Part shown: in pieces, positions 16,508-25,635 of the stretch
Layout of the letters: each line of letters starts with the position of its first letter
Numbering within the stretch: the first letter of the stretch is position 1
Translations under genes and position numbers: made by a program
Notes under the pieces: model-generated
Databases searched by the model: none
Told to the model about the DNA's origin: nothing
What the model saw: only the letters and a program-made list of their open reading frames with translations
Assembly: GCA_905181615.1 (NCBI GenBank)
Contig: CAJIYH010000002.1
Span: 620,001-684,000 of the forward strand
Direction of reading: 5' to 3'
Length of the DNA: 64,000 nt
Origin: an uncultured Flavobacteriaceae bacterium
Lineage (GTDB): Bacteria > Bacteroidota > Bacteroidia > Flavobacteriales > Flavobacteriaceae

Positions 16508-17602
16508 ATGAAAGCAGGAATTGTAGGATTACCTAATGTAGGTAAGTCAACCCTTTTTAATTGTCTATCTAATGCAAAAGCGCAGAGTGCTAATTTCCCT
16601 TTTTGCACCATCGAACCCAATATAGGAGTTGTAAATGTTCCTGATCCTCGTTTAGAGAAACTAGCAGAACTTGTTGTTCCAGAAAAAGTATTACCCGCAA
16701 CTGTAGAAATTGTTGACATCGCAGGTTTAGTGAAAGGTGCAAGTCAGGGAGAAGGACTTGGGAATCAGTTTTTAGCAAATATTAGAGAAACCGATGCGAT
16801 TATCCATGTGTTGCGTTGTTTTGATAACGACAACATTATTCATGTAGAAGGTTCTGTTGACCCCATCCGCGATAAAGAAATTATAGATATTGAACTACAA
16901 CTCAAAGACCTTGAGACAGTAGACAAGCGACTTGAAAAAGTAAATCGTGCTTCGCGCACAGGAGACAAGGATGCGCAGAAACTTCAAGCTGTGTTACTTC
17001 AAATAAAAGAAGGATTAGAGCAATCTAAAAATGTTCGTTCCTTAGATTTTACTGATAAGCAAAGACAAGAGGTGATCCAAGAAATTCAGCTGATAACGGA
17101 TAAACCTGTTCTTTATGTATGTAATGTTTCGGAGGATGCCGCAGTTTCCGGAAACGCTTACGTTGAACAAGTAAAAAAATTAGTTGCTTCTGAAGATGCC
17201 GAAGTATTAATTTTGGCAATCAGTGTAGAGGCAGATATAAATGAATTGGAGACTTATGAAGAGCGTAAACTCTTTTTAGATGACCTGGGTTTGGATGAGC
17301 CCGGAGCTGCTAAGCTGATTCGCAAAGCATACCAACTGCTAAAACAGCACACCTATTTTACTGCAGGAGTAAAAGAGGTTCGTGCATGGACGATTAGCGT
17401 TGGATCTTCAGCGCCACAGGCAGCAGGAGTAATTCATACTGACTTCGAAAAAGGTTTCATACGTGCAGAAGTTATTTCTTACGAAGACTATGTAAAGTAC
17501 GAAACAGAAGCTAAAGTAAAGGAAGCTGGCCGTATGCGTGTTGAAGGAAAAGAATACACCGTTTTAGATGGAGATGTAATGCATTTCCGTTTTAACGTCT
17601 AA
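16508..17602 (+). CDS. ychF: redox-regulated ATPase YchF (Obg-family)
   Basis: YchF is a ribosome-associated P-loop ATPase of the Obg/OLA1 group. The 364-residue protein starts MKAGIVGLPNVGKSTLFN with an intact G1 motif, has NFPFCTIEPNIGVV, the G3 segment DIAGLVKGASQGEGLGNQFL and the family-specific LYVCNVSED in place of the usual NKxD specificity motif. It ends in the TGS-like domain with AKEAGRMRVEGKEYTVLDGD (here KEAGRMRVEGKEY) and HFRFNV. Length is standard. It is followed after 26 bases by the DUF1330 gene. Confidence 0.97.
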   Translation: MKAGIVGLPNVGKSTLFNCLSNAKAQSANFPFCTIEPNIGVVNVPDPRLEKLAELVVPEKVLPATVEIVDIAGLVKGASQGEGLGNQFLANIRETDAIIHVLRCFDNDNIIHVEGSVDPIRDKEIIDIELQLKDLETVDKRLEKVNRASRTGDKDAQKLQAVLLQIKEGLEQSKNVRSLDFTDKQRQEVIQEIQLITDKPVLYVCNVSEDAAVSGNAYVEQVKKLVASEDAEVLILAISVEADINELETYEERKLFLDDLGLDEPGAAKLIRKAYQLLKQHTYFTAGVKEVRAWTISVGSSAPQAAGVIHTDFEKGFIRAEVISYEDYVKYETEAKVKEAGRMRVEGKEYTVLDGDVMHFRFNV

Positions 17603-17628
17603 TAATAACCCAAATTAAATTTCTTATC

Positions 17629-17955
17629 ATGGAACAATCGGTATATATTTTTGGTCAAATGGCTGTCAAGAGTTACGATGACTATTTTACACAATACGGA
17701 TTACCTTTTTTACCCATTCTCGAAAAATTCAATGGAAAACTTTTAGCAGCCACAAAAAATGGAAGAACCCTCGAAGGTGATGCGTTCGGAAACTGGACGG
17801 TACTAATGCAATTTCCTTCAAAGGAAATGGCTTACGGCTTTGTAACTTCTAAAGAATACGCTCCTCTTATGGAACTTCGTGTAAATGAGTTGACCGATGG
17901 TGCTCATGCTGTATTAATTCCGGCAGAAATTACTCCAATAGAAAAATTATCGTAA
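17629..17955 (+). CDS. DUF1330 domain protein
   Basis: This 108-residue protein fits the DUF1330 family, a dimeric ferredoxin-like alpha-beta barrel fold: VYIFGQMAVKSYDDYFTQYG at the start, PILEKFNGKLLAAT in the middle, then VLMQFPSKEMAYGFVTSKEY and LMELRVNELTDGAHAVLI. Members are small cytosolic proteins of unknown function. It follows ychF on the same strand with a 26-base gap and may share its transcript. There is no signal peptide. Confidence 0.8.
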   Translation: MEQSVYIFGQMAVKSYDDYFTQYGLPFLPILEKFNGKLLAATKNGRTLEGDAFGNWTVLMQFPSKEMAYGFVTSKEYAPLMELRVNELTDGAHAVLIPAEITPIEKLS

Positions 17956-18010
17956 AATATAATTTCTGATTCCTGATATTTCTTAAATTGACAAAAAGAA
18001 AACTCATCTC

Positions 18011-18967
18011 ATGAAAAAATTATCATTCTGCATTGCTTTATTTGTAAGTATTCAATTAACACCAGCACAAACTAATCCAGCTTCTATTGAAGTTGAATCA
18101 GTAAAAAAACACCTATATACCTTAGCCTCTGACGCTATGGAGGGAAGGAGAGCTGGAACCCCAGGAATTGAAAGAGCAGCCCAGTACATTGAATCTGAAT
18201 TTGAGAGAATAGGACTAAGCAAGTATAACAACTTGCCAACATACCGCCAAAACTTTACTGCTCGTAACCTTAAAATGTTTAATGTAATCGGTGTTTTAGA
18301 AGGAAAAAGCAAGAAAGATGAATACGTAGTGATTTCTGCACATTACGATCATTTAGGAGTTAAGAAAGAAGGTGAGGGCGATATGATTTATAACGGAGCA
18401 GATGACGATGCATCCGGAACAACTGCAGTTCTTGCATTAGCAGAATACTTTACTGCCTTAGGAACAAACGAGCGTACCTTAATTTTTGTAGCATTTACAG
18501 GCGAGGAAATGGGGTTACTAGGCTCAAGACATTTTGGAAAAGAGGTGAATGCAGCCCAGTTTATTGCTGGTATTAATATTGAAATGATCGGAAAAGATTC
18601 TAGTTATGGGTCTAAAACCGCTTGGTTAACAGGTTTTGATCGCTCAGACTTTGGAACCATCATTCAAAAAAACCTAGAAGGAACGGGGTATCAATTATTT
18701 CCAGATCCTTACCCAACACAACGTTTGTTTTTTAGATCAGACAACGCCAGTTTGGCACAATTGGGAATTCCATCCCACACATTTTCAACAGTACCAATCG
18801 ACGTAGATAAGCATTACCATCAAGTTTCGGACGAAGTAAAGACTTTAGATATGGAAATTATCACCGAAACCATTCGTGCAATTGCATTAGGTACACAAAC
18901 CATAATCAACGGAACAGACACACCATCTCGTGTAGTCTTGAAAGAGGGTGAGGGTAGAAGAAAGTAG
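18011..18967 (+). CDS. secreted M28 family zinc aminopeptidase
   Basis: This 318-residue protein has a signal peptide (KKLSFCIALFVSIQLTPAQT, cleavage near residue 20) and an M28 peptidase domain. Zinc ligands and catalytic residues are visible in SAHYDHLGV, GADDDASGT, FTGEEMGLLGSRHF and INIEMIGKD, with the last His ligand in LGIPSHTFST. M28 enzymes remove N-terminal residues from peptides outside the cytoplasm. It lacks PA or PDZ inserts. It stands 55 bases after the DUF1330 gene and ends facing miaA. The substrate is unknown. Confidence 0.9.
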   Translation: MKKLSFCIALFVSIQLTPAQTNPASIEVESVKKHLYTLASDAMEGRRAGTPGIERAAQYIESEFERIGLSKYNNLPTYRQNFTARNLKMFNVIGVLEGKSKKDEYVVISAHYDHLGVKKEGEGDMIYNGADDDASGTTAVLALAEYFTALGTNERTLIFVAFTGEEMGLLGSRHFGKEVNAAQFIAGINIEMIGKDSSYGSKTAWLTGFDRSDFGTIIQKNLEGTGYQLFPDPYPTQRLFFRSDNASLAQLGIPSHTFSTVPIDVDKHYHQVSDEVKTLDMEIITETIRAIALGTQTIINGTDTPSRVVLKEGEGRRK

Positions 18968-19076
18968 TATTATTACCCCTACATATTCTTATTTTTTTAT
19001 ATTTCAGAAACAGTTTCCCAAACACTGCCCTCTTAGATGCTTATTCTACGATTCATTTTCAATCATTTTTATCATA

Positions 19077-19097
19077 TTGCTTAAGAGCCTTAAGCAA
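19077..19097. terminator. perfect inverted repeat between M28 gene and miaA
   Basis: TTGCTTAAG and CTTAAGCAA form a perfect 9-bp stem with a 3-base loop in the convergent gap. It has no long T run after it, so a role as a bidirectional terminator is possible but not firm. Confidence 0.4.
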
Positions 19098-19224
19098 CTT
19101 ACTTTGTCCTTTTGGATTCAGGAATTATTAATACATTTTCATATTGTTATAAACAAAAAATAAATAAAGGAAAATTCAGTGGACATAATCCATTAGATAA
19201 ATTTTTCAAAAAGCGAATGAAAGT

Positions 19225-19249
19225 GAAAACCTATAAACTAAAGGTTTTC
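19225..19249 (-). terminator. inverted repeat over the miaA stop codon
   Basis: GAAAACCT at 19225-19232 pairs with AGGTTTTC at 19242-19249 around a 9-base loop that contains the end of miaA. It may help end the miaA transcript; the following sequence is only moderately T-rich. Confidence 0.35.
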
Positions 19250-20131
19250 TAAAACCTTCTCTACCGAACCCCCACCTTCCACTAAAACTGCATCCGAATA
19301 TCGCTTAAACCAGGTGATTTGTCGTTTTGCATATCGGCGCGTATTCTTTTTAATTTCTTCAATTGCGGTTGCTTTGTCTGTAGTTCCATCAAAATGGATA
19401 AACCATTCGCGATAACCTACCGTTTGTAATGCGTTTTCGTTTTTGTTGGGATATAGCTTTTGAGCTTCTTCTTCAAGACCTGCGGCAACTATTTGGTCTA
19501 CACGTTGGTTAATGCGCTTGTAAAGTGTTTGCCGTTTCCATTGAATCACGATTTTTTTGGTTGTAAAAAAATCTGGAGCTTTCTTATTCCCTAAAAACGA
19601 AGAATAGGGGAGTCCGCTCTCCAAACAAACCTCCAGTGCGCGAATGAGACGGTGTGGATTGCCTAAATCCACCTTTTCGTAATATGTTAAGTCTAATTTT
19701 TTTAATTGCCATGAAAGCGCTTCTATTCCTTCGCTATGAAGTTTTGCGTTTAAGTCTAAACGAATCTGAGGATCAATCTCTGGAAATACATCCAATCCGT
19801 CGATCAGAGCGTCGGCATACATTCCTGAACCTCCGACTAGAATTACGGTGTCTTTGGTTTTGAATAATTTTTTTAGAGTTTTCAAAGCTTCTCGCTGAAA
19901 ATCTCCAACGCTATACGGTTCGCGGATGCTGCGTTGTTGAATGAAATGGTGAGGAGCAGCAGCTAATTCTTCTGAGTTTGGAACTGCAGTTCCGAGTGTC
20001 ATTTCTTTGTAAAATTGTCGGGAATCACAGGAAACAATTTCAGTATCAAAGTGTTTTGCCAAAGCAATTGCCAAAGCTGTTTTTCCGCTAGCAGTAGGTC
20101 CTGCAACGTATAGAAGCCGTTTAGAATTCAT
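19238..20131 (-). CDS. miaA: tRNA dimethylallyltransferase MiaA
   Basis: MiaA adds a dimethylallyl group to adenosine 37 of tRNAs that read UNN codons. The 297-residue protein has the P-loop VAGPTASGKTALAIALAKHF, the catalytic region VSCDSRQFYKEMTLGTAVP, and the substrate-binding VGGSGMYADALIDGLD. The C-terminal family segments GLEEEAQKLYPN, ALQTVGYREWF and NTRRYAKRQITWFKR are also present. Length is normal. Its start overlaps the stop of the ion-channel gene by 11 bases, so the pair is co-transcribed. Confidence 0.97.
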   Translation of the reverse strand: MNSKRLLYVAGPTASGKTALAIALAKHFDTEIVSCDSRQFYKEMTLGTAVPNSEELAAAPHHFIQQRSIREPYSVGDFQREALKTLKKLFKTKDTVILVGGSGMYADALIDGLDVFPEIDPQIRLDLNAKLHSEGIEALSWQLKKLDLTYYEKVDLGNPHRLIRALEVCLESGLPYSSFLGNKKAPDFFTTKKIVIQWKRQTLYKRINQRVDQIVAAGLEEEAQKLYPNKNENALQTVGYREWFIHFDGTTDKATAIEEIKKNTRRYAKRQITWFKRYSDAVLVEGGGSVEKVLENL

Positions 20132-20951
20132 CGTTTAGGGTCGTTCCACATTGGTGACAAAAAATGGCACCATCTTTATGAGTTTCTGTATTGCACTGCA
20201 AGCAGGCTTGGGTATTGGTATCTACATGTTTGGTTTGATGCGTCATTTCGGAGGATACAATCCCAGTAGGAACCGCTATAATTCCATATCCCATAATCAT
20301 AATCAAAGAGGCTAGGAGCTGCCCCAAAGGAGTTTGAGGAGCTATATCGCCATAACCAACCGTTGTCATGGTTACAATTGCCCAATAGATGCTTCTTGGA
20401 ATACTTGTAAATCCATTTATTTCCCCTTCGATCAAGTACATCAGCGTTCCAAAGATGATACACAGAATGAATACAGCAAATAAGAAAACCGATATTTTGG
20501 CACGACTGGCATACAACGCCTTTACAAGGAAGTTTGATTCCCCGATGAAGCGTGTTATTTTTAATATTCTAAAAACTCGCAGTAAACGTAATGCACGTAA
20601 TGCAATTAGAGAGTCGGTACCAACCATTATAAGAGAAATGTACTTCGGTATAGTAGAGAGTAAGTCGATTATTCCGTAAAAACTAAACACATAGCTCAAC
20701 GGTTTTTTGATGGCTATGAGTCGTGTGATGTATTCTGCTGTAAAGAGTCCAGTAATGATCCATTCCATTATACCCAGCTCAGATTCATATTTCACATGAA
20801 TTTCGGTAATGCTTTCTAGCATAACCAGGACTACACTTAAAAGAATTAGAATCAGTAAAATTAGATCAAAGCGTCTTCCAGCTCTTGTATCTGCTTCGTA
20901 TACAATTTCATGTAAACGATGTTTCCAGTAGGGTATTTTATTAGAATTCAT
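20121..20951 (-). CDS. voltage-gated potassium channel-like protein with C-terminal zinc ribbon
   Basis: This 276-residue membrane protein has six predicted membrane segments. S4 carries regularly spaced Arg (ALRALRLLRVFRILKITRF), which is a voltage sensor, and the pore helix is followed by the potassium filter in TMTTVGYGDIAP. After the last membrane segment it continues into a cytosolic tail with two CxxC pairs, CLQC and CHQC, 14 residues apart, forming a probable small zinc ribbon. The zinc tail is not part of textbook bacterial Kv channels and may mediate assembly or redox sensing. It is transcribed with miaA. Confidence 0.9.
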   Translation of the reverse strand: MNSNKIPYWKHRLHEIVYEADTRAGRRFDLILLILILLSVVLVMLESITEIHVKYESELGIMEWIITGLFTAEYITRLIAIKKPLSYVFSFYGIIDLLSTIPKYISLIMVGTDSLIALRALRLLRVFRILKITRFIGESNFLVKALYASRAKISVFLFAVFILCIIFGTLMYLIEGEINGFTSIPRSIYWAIVTMTTVGYGDIAPQTPLGQLLASLIMIMGYGIIAVPTGIVSSEMTHQTKHVDTNTQACLQCNTETHKDGAIFCHQCGTTLNDEF

Positions 20952-20975
20952 ATTGATATTACGAAGTTAGGAATT

Positions 20976-22343
20976 TTAAACCGCATCTAAGTCAAGGATC
21001 TTTTTATACTTCTCTCGACGAATGAAACTACGAACAAGAGCTTGGGTGTCTCTATTGTTTTCTATAGGAGTTAAACGGGCTTTAATAGCTTTGATTGTTT
21101 TAATTTGATGGTTTAGCTTGAAGTATCCATATCCTTGAAAAACAAAATTTTGTATAAATATAAAACTCTTCTCGCTAGTGGCATTTCCTTTGTCTATGAG
21201 TAGCATGTTTTTGTGTGGATATTGAAGACTTTTCCTGATTTTAATCAGCCGTTTATTGTATGTTTTTGTAGATTCGTCGCCAACACAAGCTCCTTTACAT
21301 TCTTTGATTCCATTTCCAAAACAAGCTTTGTTTGGATTACCAAGAGAAGTTTGACTTTCACACAGGGTGAAGTTCTCGATCCACCATCGTAGTTTGCGGT
21401 TGGCGTCTTTTTTGTTTTTAAAAACCTCTAAATAATCTTTATCATGAATTACAGGTTCTATAATAAGTCTGTGGTAAGGCGTTGTGATGTCTAGGCGAAT
21501 ACCCATAGTGAAATGTCTAAACTTAAGCGCATGGTTGAGTATGGGTTGGTTACTTTTAATTTCGTGCTGCTCTTTGATTAAGGCTATGCATTCGTTTCCA
21601 CAGAGTTCGTAGGAAACACGAGCAATTTTCTTCTGAATCTTAATGGCTTTGGAATTTGCTCCAGTCAAGTGGTTTAATACTCTTTTTTTTATGTTTTTAC
21701 TCTTGCCAATATAAAAGATATTTCCCTCGCTGTCGTGTATATAATAGACTCCAATTTCAGATGGAATTTCTTCAATAACATTCAGAAATTTAGTGGGAAC
21801 TTTATTTCTGTTCAGTTCTTTAACGTAGGTATTGATGATTTCTTTTTTACTGTCTTTTTCTAGTAATAATTTAAACAGCTCCAGCGTGGCTAAAGCGTCG
21901 CCATGAGCTCGATGTCGGTCCGTAATGGGAATTCCTAGGGATCGCACGAGGTTTCCAAGTTTATAGGATTCAGCGTCGGGGAGGAGTTTTTGAGATAAGG
22001 CAACGGTACAAAGTGAATGACTTTCAAAGGCATATCCCAATCTTCTGAATTCTGTTTGTAAAATCCGATAATCAAACTCTGCGTTGTGAGCAACAATAAC
22101 ACAGCCATTTGTAATTTCAACAATGCGTTTTGCGAGTTCAAAAAACTTAGGTGCATTAACCAGTATTTTGCTATTAATTCCAGTCAACCGTTCTACAAAG
22201 GGCTGAATTTCTCGAAGTGGGTTGACTAAGCTAGAAAGTTGATCTACAACTTTTTGGCCATCGTATTTATAAACCGCTATTTCGGTAATTCCCTCTTCAT
22301 TATATTTTCCTCCTGTAGTCTCTATATCTAGAATTGCATACAT
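20976..22343 (-). CDS. DnaQ-like 3'-5' exonuclease fused to GIY-YIG domain
   Basis: This 455-residue protein joins two nuclease folds. Residues 1-170 form a DEDDh exonuclease: AILDIETTGGKY, VAHNAEFDYRIL and the last motif HRAHGDALAT. Residues about 195-275 form a UvrC-type GIY-YIG domain: IGVYYIHDSEGNIFYIGKSK followed by IKKRVLNHL. The C-terminal part has CFGNGIKECKGACVGDES, a Cys cluster also known near the UvrC-like part of the homologues. This fusion resembles the Cho/epsilon hybrid proteins of many bacteria. It probably processes DNA damage intermediates; the exact substrate is unknown. Confidence 0.9.
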   Translation of the reverse strand: MYAILDIETTGGKYNEEGITEIAVYKYDGQKVVDQLSSLVNPLREIQPFVERLTGINSKILVNAPKFFELAKRIVEITNGCVIVAHNAEFDYRILQTEFRRLGYAFESHSLCTVALSQKLLPDAESYKLGNLVRSLGIPITDRHRAHGDALATLELFKLLLEKDSKKEIINTYVKELNRNKVPTKFLNVIEEIPSEIGVYYIHDSEGNIFYIGKSKNIKKRVLNHLTGANSKAIKIQKKIARVSYELCGNECIALIKEQHEIKSNQPILNHALKFRHFTMGIRLDITTPYHRLIIEPVIHDKDYLEVFKNKKDANRKLRWWIENFTLCESQTSLGNPNKACFGNGIKECKGACVGDESTKTYNKRLIKIRKSLQYPHKNMLLIDKGNATSEKSFIFIQNFVFQGYGYFKLNHQIKTIKAIKARLTPIENNRDTQALVRSFIRREKYKKILDLDAV

Positions 22344-22346
22344 AAA

Positions 22347-23003
22347 CTAATAGTTTCTAGATCCAAAGATTTTACTACCTACGCGGATCATGGTACTGCC
22401 TTCTTCGATTGCAAGTTCATAATCTCCGCTCATTCCTGTGGAACATATTTTGGCATCTTGGATGTGTTTTTGTAGCCAGTCTGAGGTGTTTTTCAGGTTT
22501 TTAAATTCTGTTCTAATTTGGTCTTTATTTTCTGTAAAAGTAGCCATTCCCATAAGTCCGGTGACGCGGACATTGGGGAGTGGGTTTGCTTTTAAATCCA
22601 AAACAACTTCTTCTAATTCAGTTCTATTGAAACCAAACTTAGTTTCTTCTTCTGCAATGTTCACTTGAAGCAAGCAGTCAATTATTCTGTTGTTTTTAGC
22701 AGCTTGTTTATTGATTTCTTTCAGCAGTTTATATCGATCAACTCCATGAATAAGAGTAACATAGGGAGCCATATACTTCACCTTATTGGTTTGTACATGT
22801 CCAATCATATGCCATTCAATGTCTTTCGGAAGGATTTCCCATTTCTGAGTCATTTCTTGAATTTTATTCTCACCAAAAATACGTTGACCAGCTTGGTATG
22901 CAGCTTCTAGGTCTTGGTTTGGTTTTGTCTTGGAAACGGCAACAAGGCTTACGTGATCTGGAAGTGTATCCAGAAGTTCTTTAATTTGTTTTTGAATTTC
23001 CAT
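22347..23003 (-). CDS. YggS family PLP-binding protein
   Basis: YggS/PLPBP proteins bind pyridoxal phosphate and balance B6 vitamers without a known catalytic activity. The 218-residue protein has the PLP Lys in SLVAVSKTKPNQDL, then GENKIQEMTQKW, EWHMIGHVQTNKVK, LLQVNIAEEETKFGF and GLMGMATFTE, and ends with CSTGMSGDYELAIEEGSTMI and RVGSKIFG. I start it at the ATG at 23003, one base after the stop of the upstream dehydrogenase gene. A longer frame to 23066 would overlap that gene and add an unrelated N terminus. Confidence 0.94.
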   Translation of the reverse strand: MEIQKQIKELLDTLPDHVSLVAVSKTKPNQDLEAAYQAGQRIFGENKIQEMTQKWEILPKDIEWHMIGHVQTNKVKYMAPYVTLIHGVDRYKLLKEINKQAAKNNRIIDCLLQVNIAEEETKFGFNRTELEEVVLDLKANPLPNVRVTGLMGMATFTENKDQIRTEFKNLKNTSDWLQKHIQDAKICSTGMSGDYELAIEEGSTMIRVGSKIFGSRNY

Positions 23004-23004
23004 C

Positions 23005-23892
23005 TTAGATAAATTGTGCTGCAACGGTTGGATTTTTTCGATCTGCACGGTAATCATAAAAACCAATTCCAGATTTTACACCAAGGTTTCCTGACTGAAC
23101 CATATTTACCAATAGGGGTGTGGGAGCATATTTTGGATCCCCAAAGCCTTCGTGTAAAACTTCTAAAACAGAAAGACATACGTCAAGTCCAATAAAATCA
23201 GCAAGTAGCAAAGGCCCCATAGGGTGTCCCATGCCTAACTTCATCATTCCATCAATTTCCGATACTCCGCCAATTCCCTGAAACAAGGTTTCAATTGCTT
23301 CGTTAATCATGGGTAATAATATTCGGTTGGCTACAAAACCAGGGTAATCTTTTGCAGGTATTGGAGTTTTATCTAATTTTTTTGTCAGCTCAGAAATTAC
23401 CTTAGAGGTGTCTTCAGAGGTCTTAAAGCCGCTAATCACTTCAATTAATCGCATTACAGGAACCGGATTCATAAAGTGCATGCCAATAACCATTTCGGGT
23501 CTGTTGGTATACGAAGCTAATTTTGTTATTGATATGGAGGACGTATTTGAAGCAAAAATACAATGTTCAGGAGCTACAGCGTCTATTTGTCTAAAGAGTT
23601 GTTCTTTTATTTTAATATTCTCGGAGGCAGCTTCAATAATCAAATCTGCCTTTTCCGAAGACTTTTCTAGGTTTGTACTGGTTTTGATTCGTTCAAGAAC
23701 TTTGGCTTTTTCATCTACACTCACAATTGAACGTGCCACCTGACGGTCTAGGTTTTTATTAATAACAAGTAGTGCATTTTTCAGTTTATCTTCTGAAATA
23801 TCTACAAGGTTAACGTTGAATTGGTTTTGAGCAAAGCAGTGCGCAATTCCATTGCCCATAGTTCCACTCCCGATTACAGTTATATTATTCAT
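23005..23892 (-). CDS. 3-hydroxybutyryl-CoA dehydrogenase
   Basis: This 295-residue NAD(P)-dependent enzyme interconverts 3-hydroxyacyl-CoA and 3-oxoacyl-CoA. It starts with the Rossmann motif TVIGSGTMGNGIAHCFA, contains FASNTSSISITKLA, GMHFMNPVPVMRLIEVI with the catalytic His, and DYPGFVANRILLPMINEA. The second helical domain has GMGHPMGPLLLADFIGLDV. It is the short HBD/PaaH form without an enoyl-CoA hydratase domain. It lies between a Gfo/Idh/MocA gene and the yggS gene on the same strand with gaps of 5 and 1 bases. Confidence 0.93.
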   Translation of the reverse strand: MNNITVIGSGTMGNGIAHCFAQNQFNVNLVDISEDKLKNALLVINKNLDRQVARSIVSVDEKAKVLERIKTSTNLEKSSEKADLIIEAASENIKIKEQLFRQIDAVAPEHCIFASNTSSISITKLASYTNRPEMVIGMHFMNPVPVMRLIEVISGFKTSEDTSKVISELTKKLDKTPIPAKDYPGFVANRILLPMINEAIETLFQGIGGVSEIDGMMKLGMGHPMGPLLLADFIGLDVCLSVLEVLHEGFGDPKYAPTPLLVNMVQSGNLGVKSGIGFYDYRADRKNPTVAAQFI

Positions 23893-23897
23893 TTTCT

Positions 23898-24860
23898 TTA
23901 TTTAAAGCAAGCAATTATTTGATGAGAAATACGCAATGCTTCTGTAGCATGCGCCAAGGTAACAATTGGATCTGTGTTTTTATTAATCGCATCTGCAAAT
24001 GCATTTAGTTCTTCTAAAATTGCGTTTGATTCTTCAACTGTTGGCGGTTCAAAATAGATTTGTTTTTTAACTCCTTCAGCATTTTGAAGTATCAAATCGA
24101 ATTCCTCTGGTTTTTCTGGAGCATCTTTCATTTTTACAACCTCTACTTTTTTGGTTAAAAAGTCAACAGCGATGTAGGCATCTTTCTGGAAAAATCGAGT
24201 TTTACGCATGTTCTTAAGCGAAATCCTACTCGCAGTTAAATTCGCAACACATCCGTTTTCGAATTCAATTCGTGCGTTAGCAATATCAGGTGTTTCACTG
24301 ATTACAGAAACTCCAGAACCGCTTACGTTCTTCACTTTAGATTTTACAACACTCAGAATCACGTCGAGATCGTGAATCATTAGATCCAAAACAACAGGAA
24401 CATCAGTCCCTCTGGGATTAAATTCTGCGAGTCTATGTGCTTCAATGAACATTGGATGCTCTATGTGTTGCTTAATGGCTTTAAAAGCCGGGTTAAAACG
24501 CTCTACATGACCAACCTGTCCTTTTAGTCCTTTAACATCAGCTAGTTGAACAAGTTCTTCTGCTTGTGCTATAGTTTGCGTTATTGGTTTTTCAATAAAC
24601 ACATGCTTACCGGCAGTTAAACACTGGATTGCCATTTCATGATGAAAACTCGTTGGAGTAACAACATTAACCACATCAACAGCATGAATCAAAGCGTCTA
24701 TTGTGTCAAAGTAAGTATAGCCTTTTTCTTTAGTCAAAATTTTTGCAGCTTCAGTATCAGGGTCATAGAAACCTATCAAATCATATGATTTAGACTCTTG
24801 AAGCAACCGAAGATGAATTTTACCTAAATATCCAGCACCTAAAACTCCTACTTTTAGCAT
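23898..24860 (-). CDS. Gfo/Idh/MocA family oxidoreductase
   Basis: This 320-residue protein has an N-terminal NAD(P)-binding Rossmann fold, VGVLGAGYLGKIHLRLLQES, the family motif GKHVFIEKPITQT with the conserved Lys-Pro, and a C-terminal substrate domain including GQVGHVERFNPAF and LMIHDLDVI with a likely catalytic His. Members oxidise or reduce sugars and related compounds; no substrate can be assigned from sequence. It is the first gene of the oxidoreductase-HBD-yggS unit and is divergent from pcm. A possible -7 box TACCTTTG is present upstream on the minus strand, without a clear -33 element. Confidence 0.9.
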   Translation of the reverse strand: MLKVGVLGAGYLGKIHLRLLQESKSYDLIGFYDPDTEAAKILTKEKGYTYFDTIDALIHAVDVVNVVTPTSFHHEMAIQCLTAGKHVFIEKPITQTIAQAEELVQLADVKGLKGQVGHVERFNPAFKAIKQHIEHPMFIEAHRLAEFNPRGTDVPVVLDLMIHDLDVILSVVKSKVKNVSGSGVSVISETPDIANARIEFENGCVANLTASRISLKNMRKTRFFQKDAYIAVDFLTKKVEVVKMKDAPEKPEEFDLILQNAEGVKKQIYFEPPTVEESNAILEELNAFADAINKNTDPIVTLAHATEALRISHQIIACFK

Positions 24861-24969
24861 TTTATTGTTTTTATTGATCTACTTGAAAGCCCTTCAAAGG
24901 TACATTTTTGTACTTAATTTATCTTTAAAGTTAATAATAAAAGCCAATTTATTGTTTATTTTTGAACTC

Positions 24970-25620
24970 ATGAATTCATCATTGGATACTGCCAAACATC
25001 AGGGACAACGTAAACTTCTTATTGACCGTTTAGCTGGAATGGGAATTTCAGATCAAAAGGTTTTGGATGCCATGCTTCAAGTACCTCGACATTGGTTTAT
25101 GGATCCTGGTTTAGAATCACATGCCTACGACAACAAGGCTTTTCCTATTGCTGCAGATCAAACTATTTCGCATCCCTATACGGTAGCATTTCAGTCAGAA
25201 CTTCTTGAAGTTAAGCGGGGCGATCAGGTTTTAGAAATTGGAACAGGGTCGGGTTATCAGACTGCAGTTTTACTAACTTTGGGAATAAAAATTTATACGG
25301 TAGAGAGGCAGCAAGAGCTTTTTAAAAAAACAAAACGTTTGTTTTCGAAGATACATTTACATCCCAAAAAAGTTATTTTTGGTGATGGATATTTAGGTTT
25401 AGCCGATGATGCTCCTTTCCAAGGAATTGTTGTAACCGCAGGCGCTCCAAGTGTTCCAAAACCATTGCTTCAGCAACTGGATGTTGGTGGACGCTTGGTA
25501 ATACCCATAGGAACAGAGGAACAAATCATGACTCGCTTTACACGGATTTCGGAAAAAGAATTTAATAAGGAAACCTTTGGTACCTTTAGGTTTGTTCCGA
25601 TGTTAAAGGATAAGAATTAA
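24970..25620 (+). CDS. pcm: protein-L-isoaspartate O-methyltransferase
   Basis: Pcm methylates abnormal L-isoaspartyl residues in aged proteins with S-adenosylmethionine. The 216-residue protein has VPRHWFMDPGLESHAYDNKA, DQTISHPYTVAFQSELL, the SAM-binding VLEIGTGSGYQTAVLL, and GDGYLGLADDAPFQGIVVTA. The C-terminal LDVGGRLVIPIG is also typical. I start it at the ATG at 24970. The frame continues 35 codons upstream, but that extension is hydrophobic, lies in the promoter region and is not part of the family. Confidence 0.95.
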   Translation: MNSSLDTAKHQGQRKLLIDRLAGMGISDQKVLDAMLQVPRHWFMDPGLESHAYDNKAFPIAADQTISHPYTVAFQSELLEVKRGDQVLEIGTGSGYQTAVLLTLGIKIYTVERQQELFKKTKRLFSKIHLHPKKVIFGDGYLGLADDAPFQGIVVTAGAPSVPKPLLQQLDVGGRLVIPIGTEEQIMTRFTRISEKEFNKETFGTFRFVPMLKDKN

Positions 25621-25635
25621 AGCTTAGCAACAGTA

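Noticed and set aside
24865-24969. 35-codon extension of Pcm
   Set aside because: It is hydrophobic, not conserved in the family, and occupies the intergenic promoter region.
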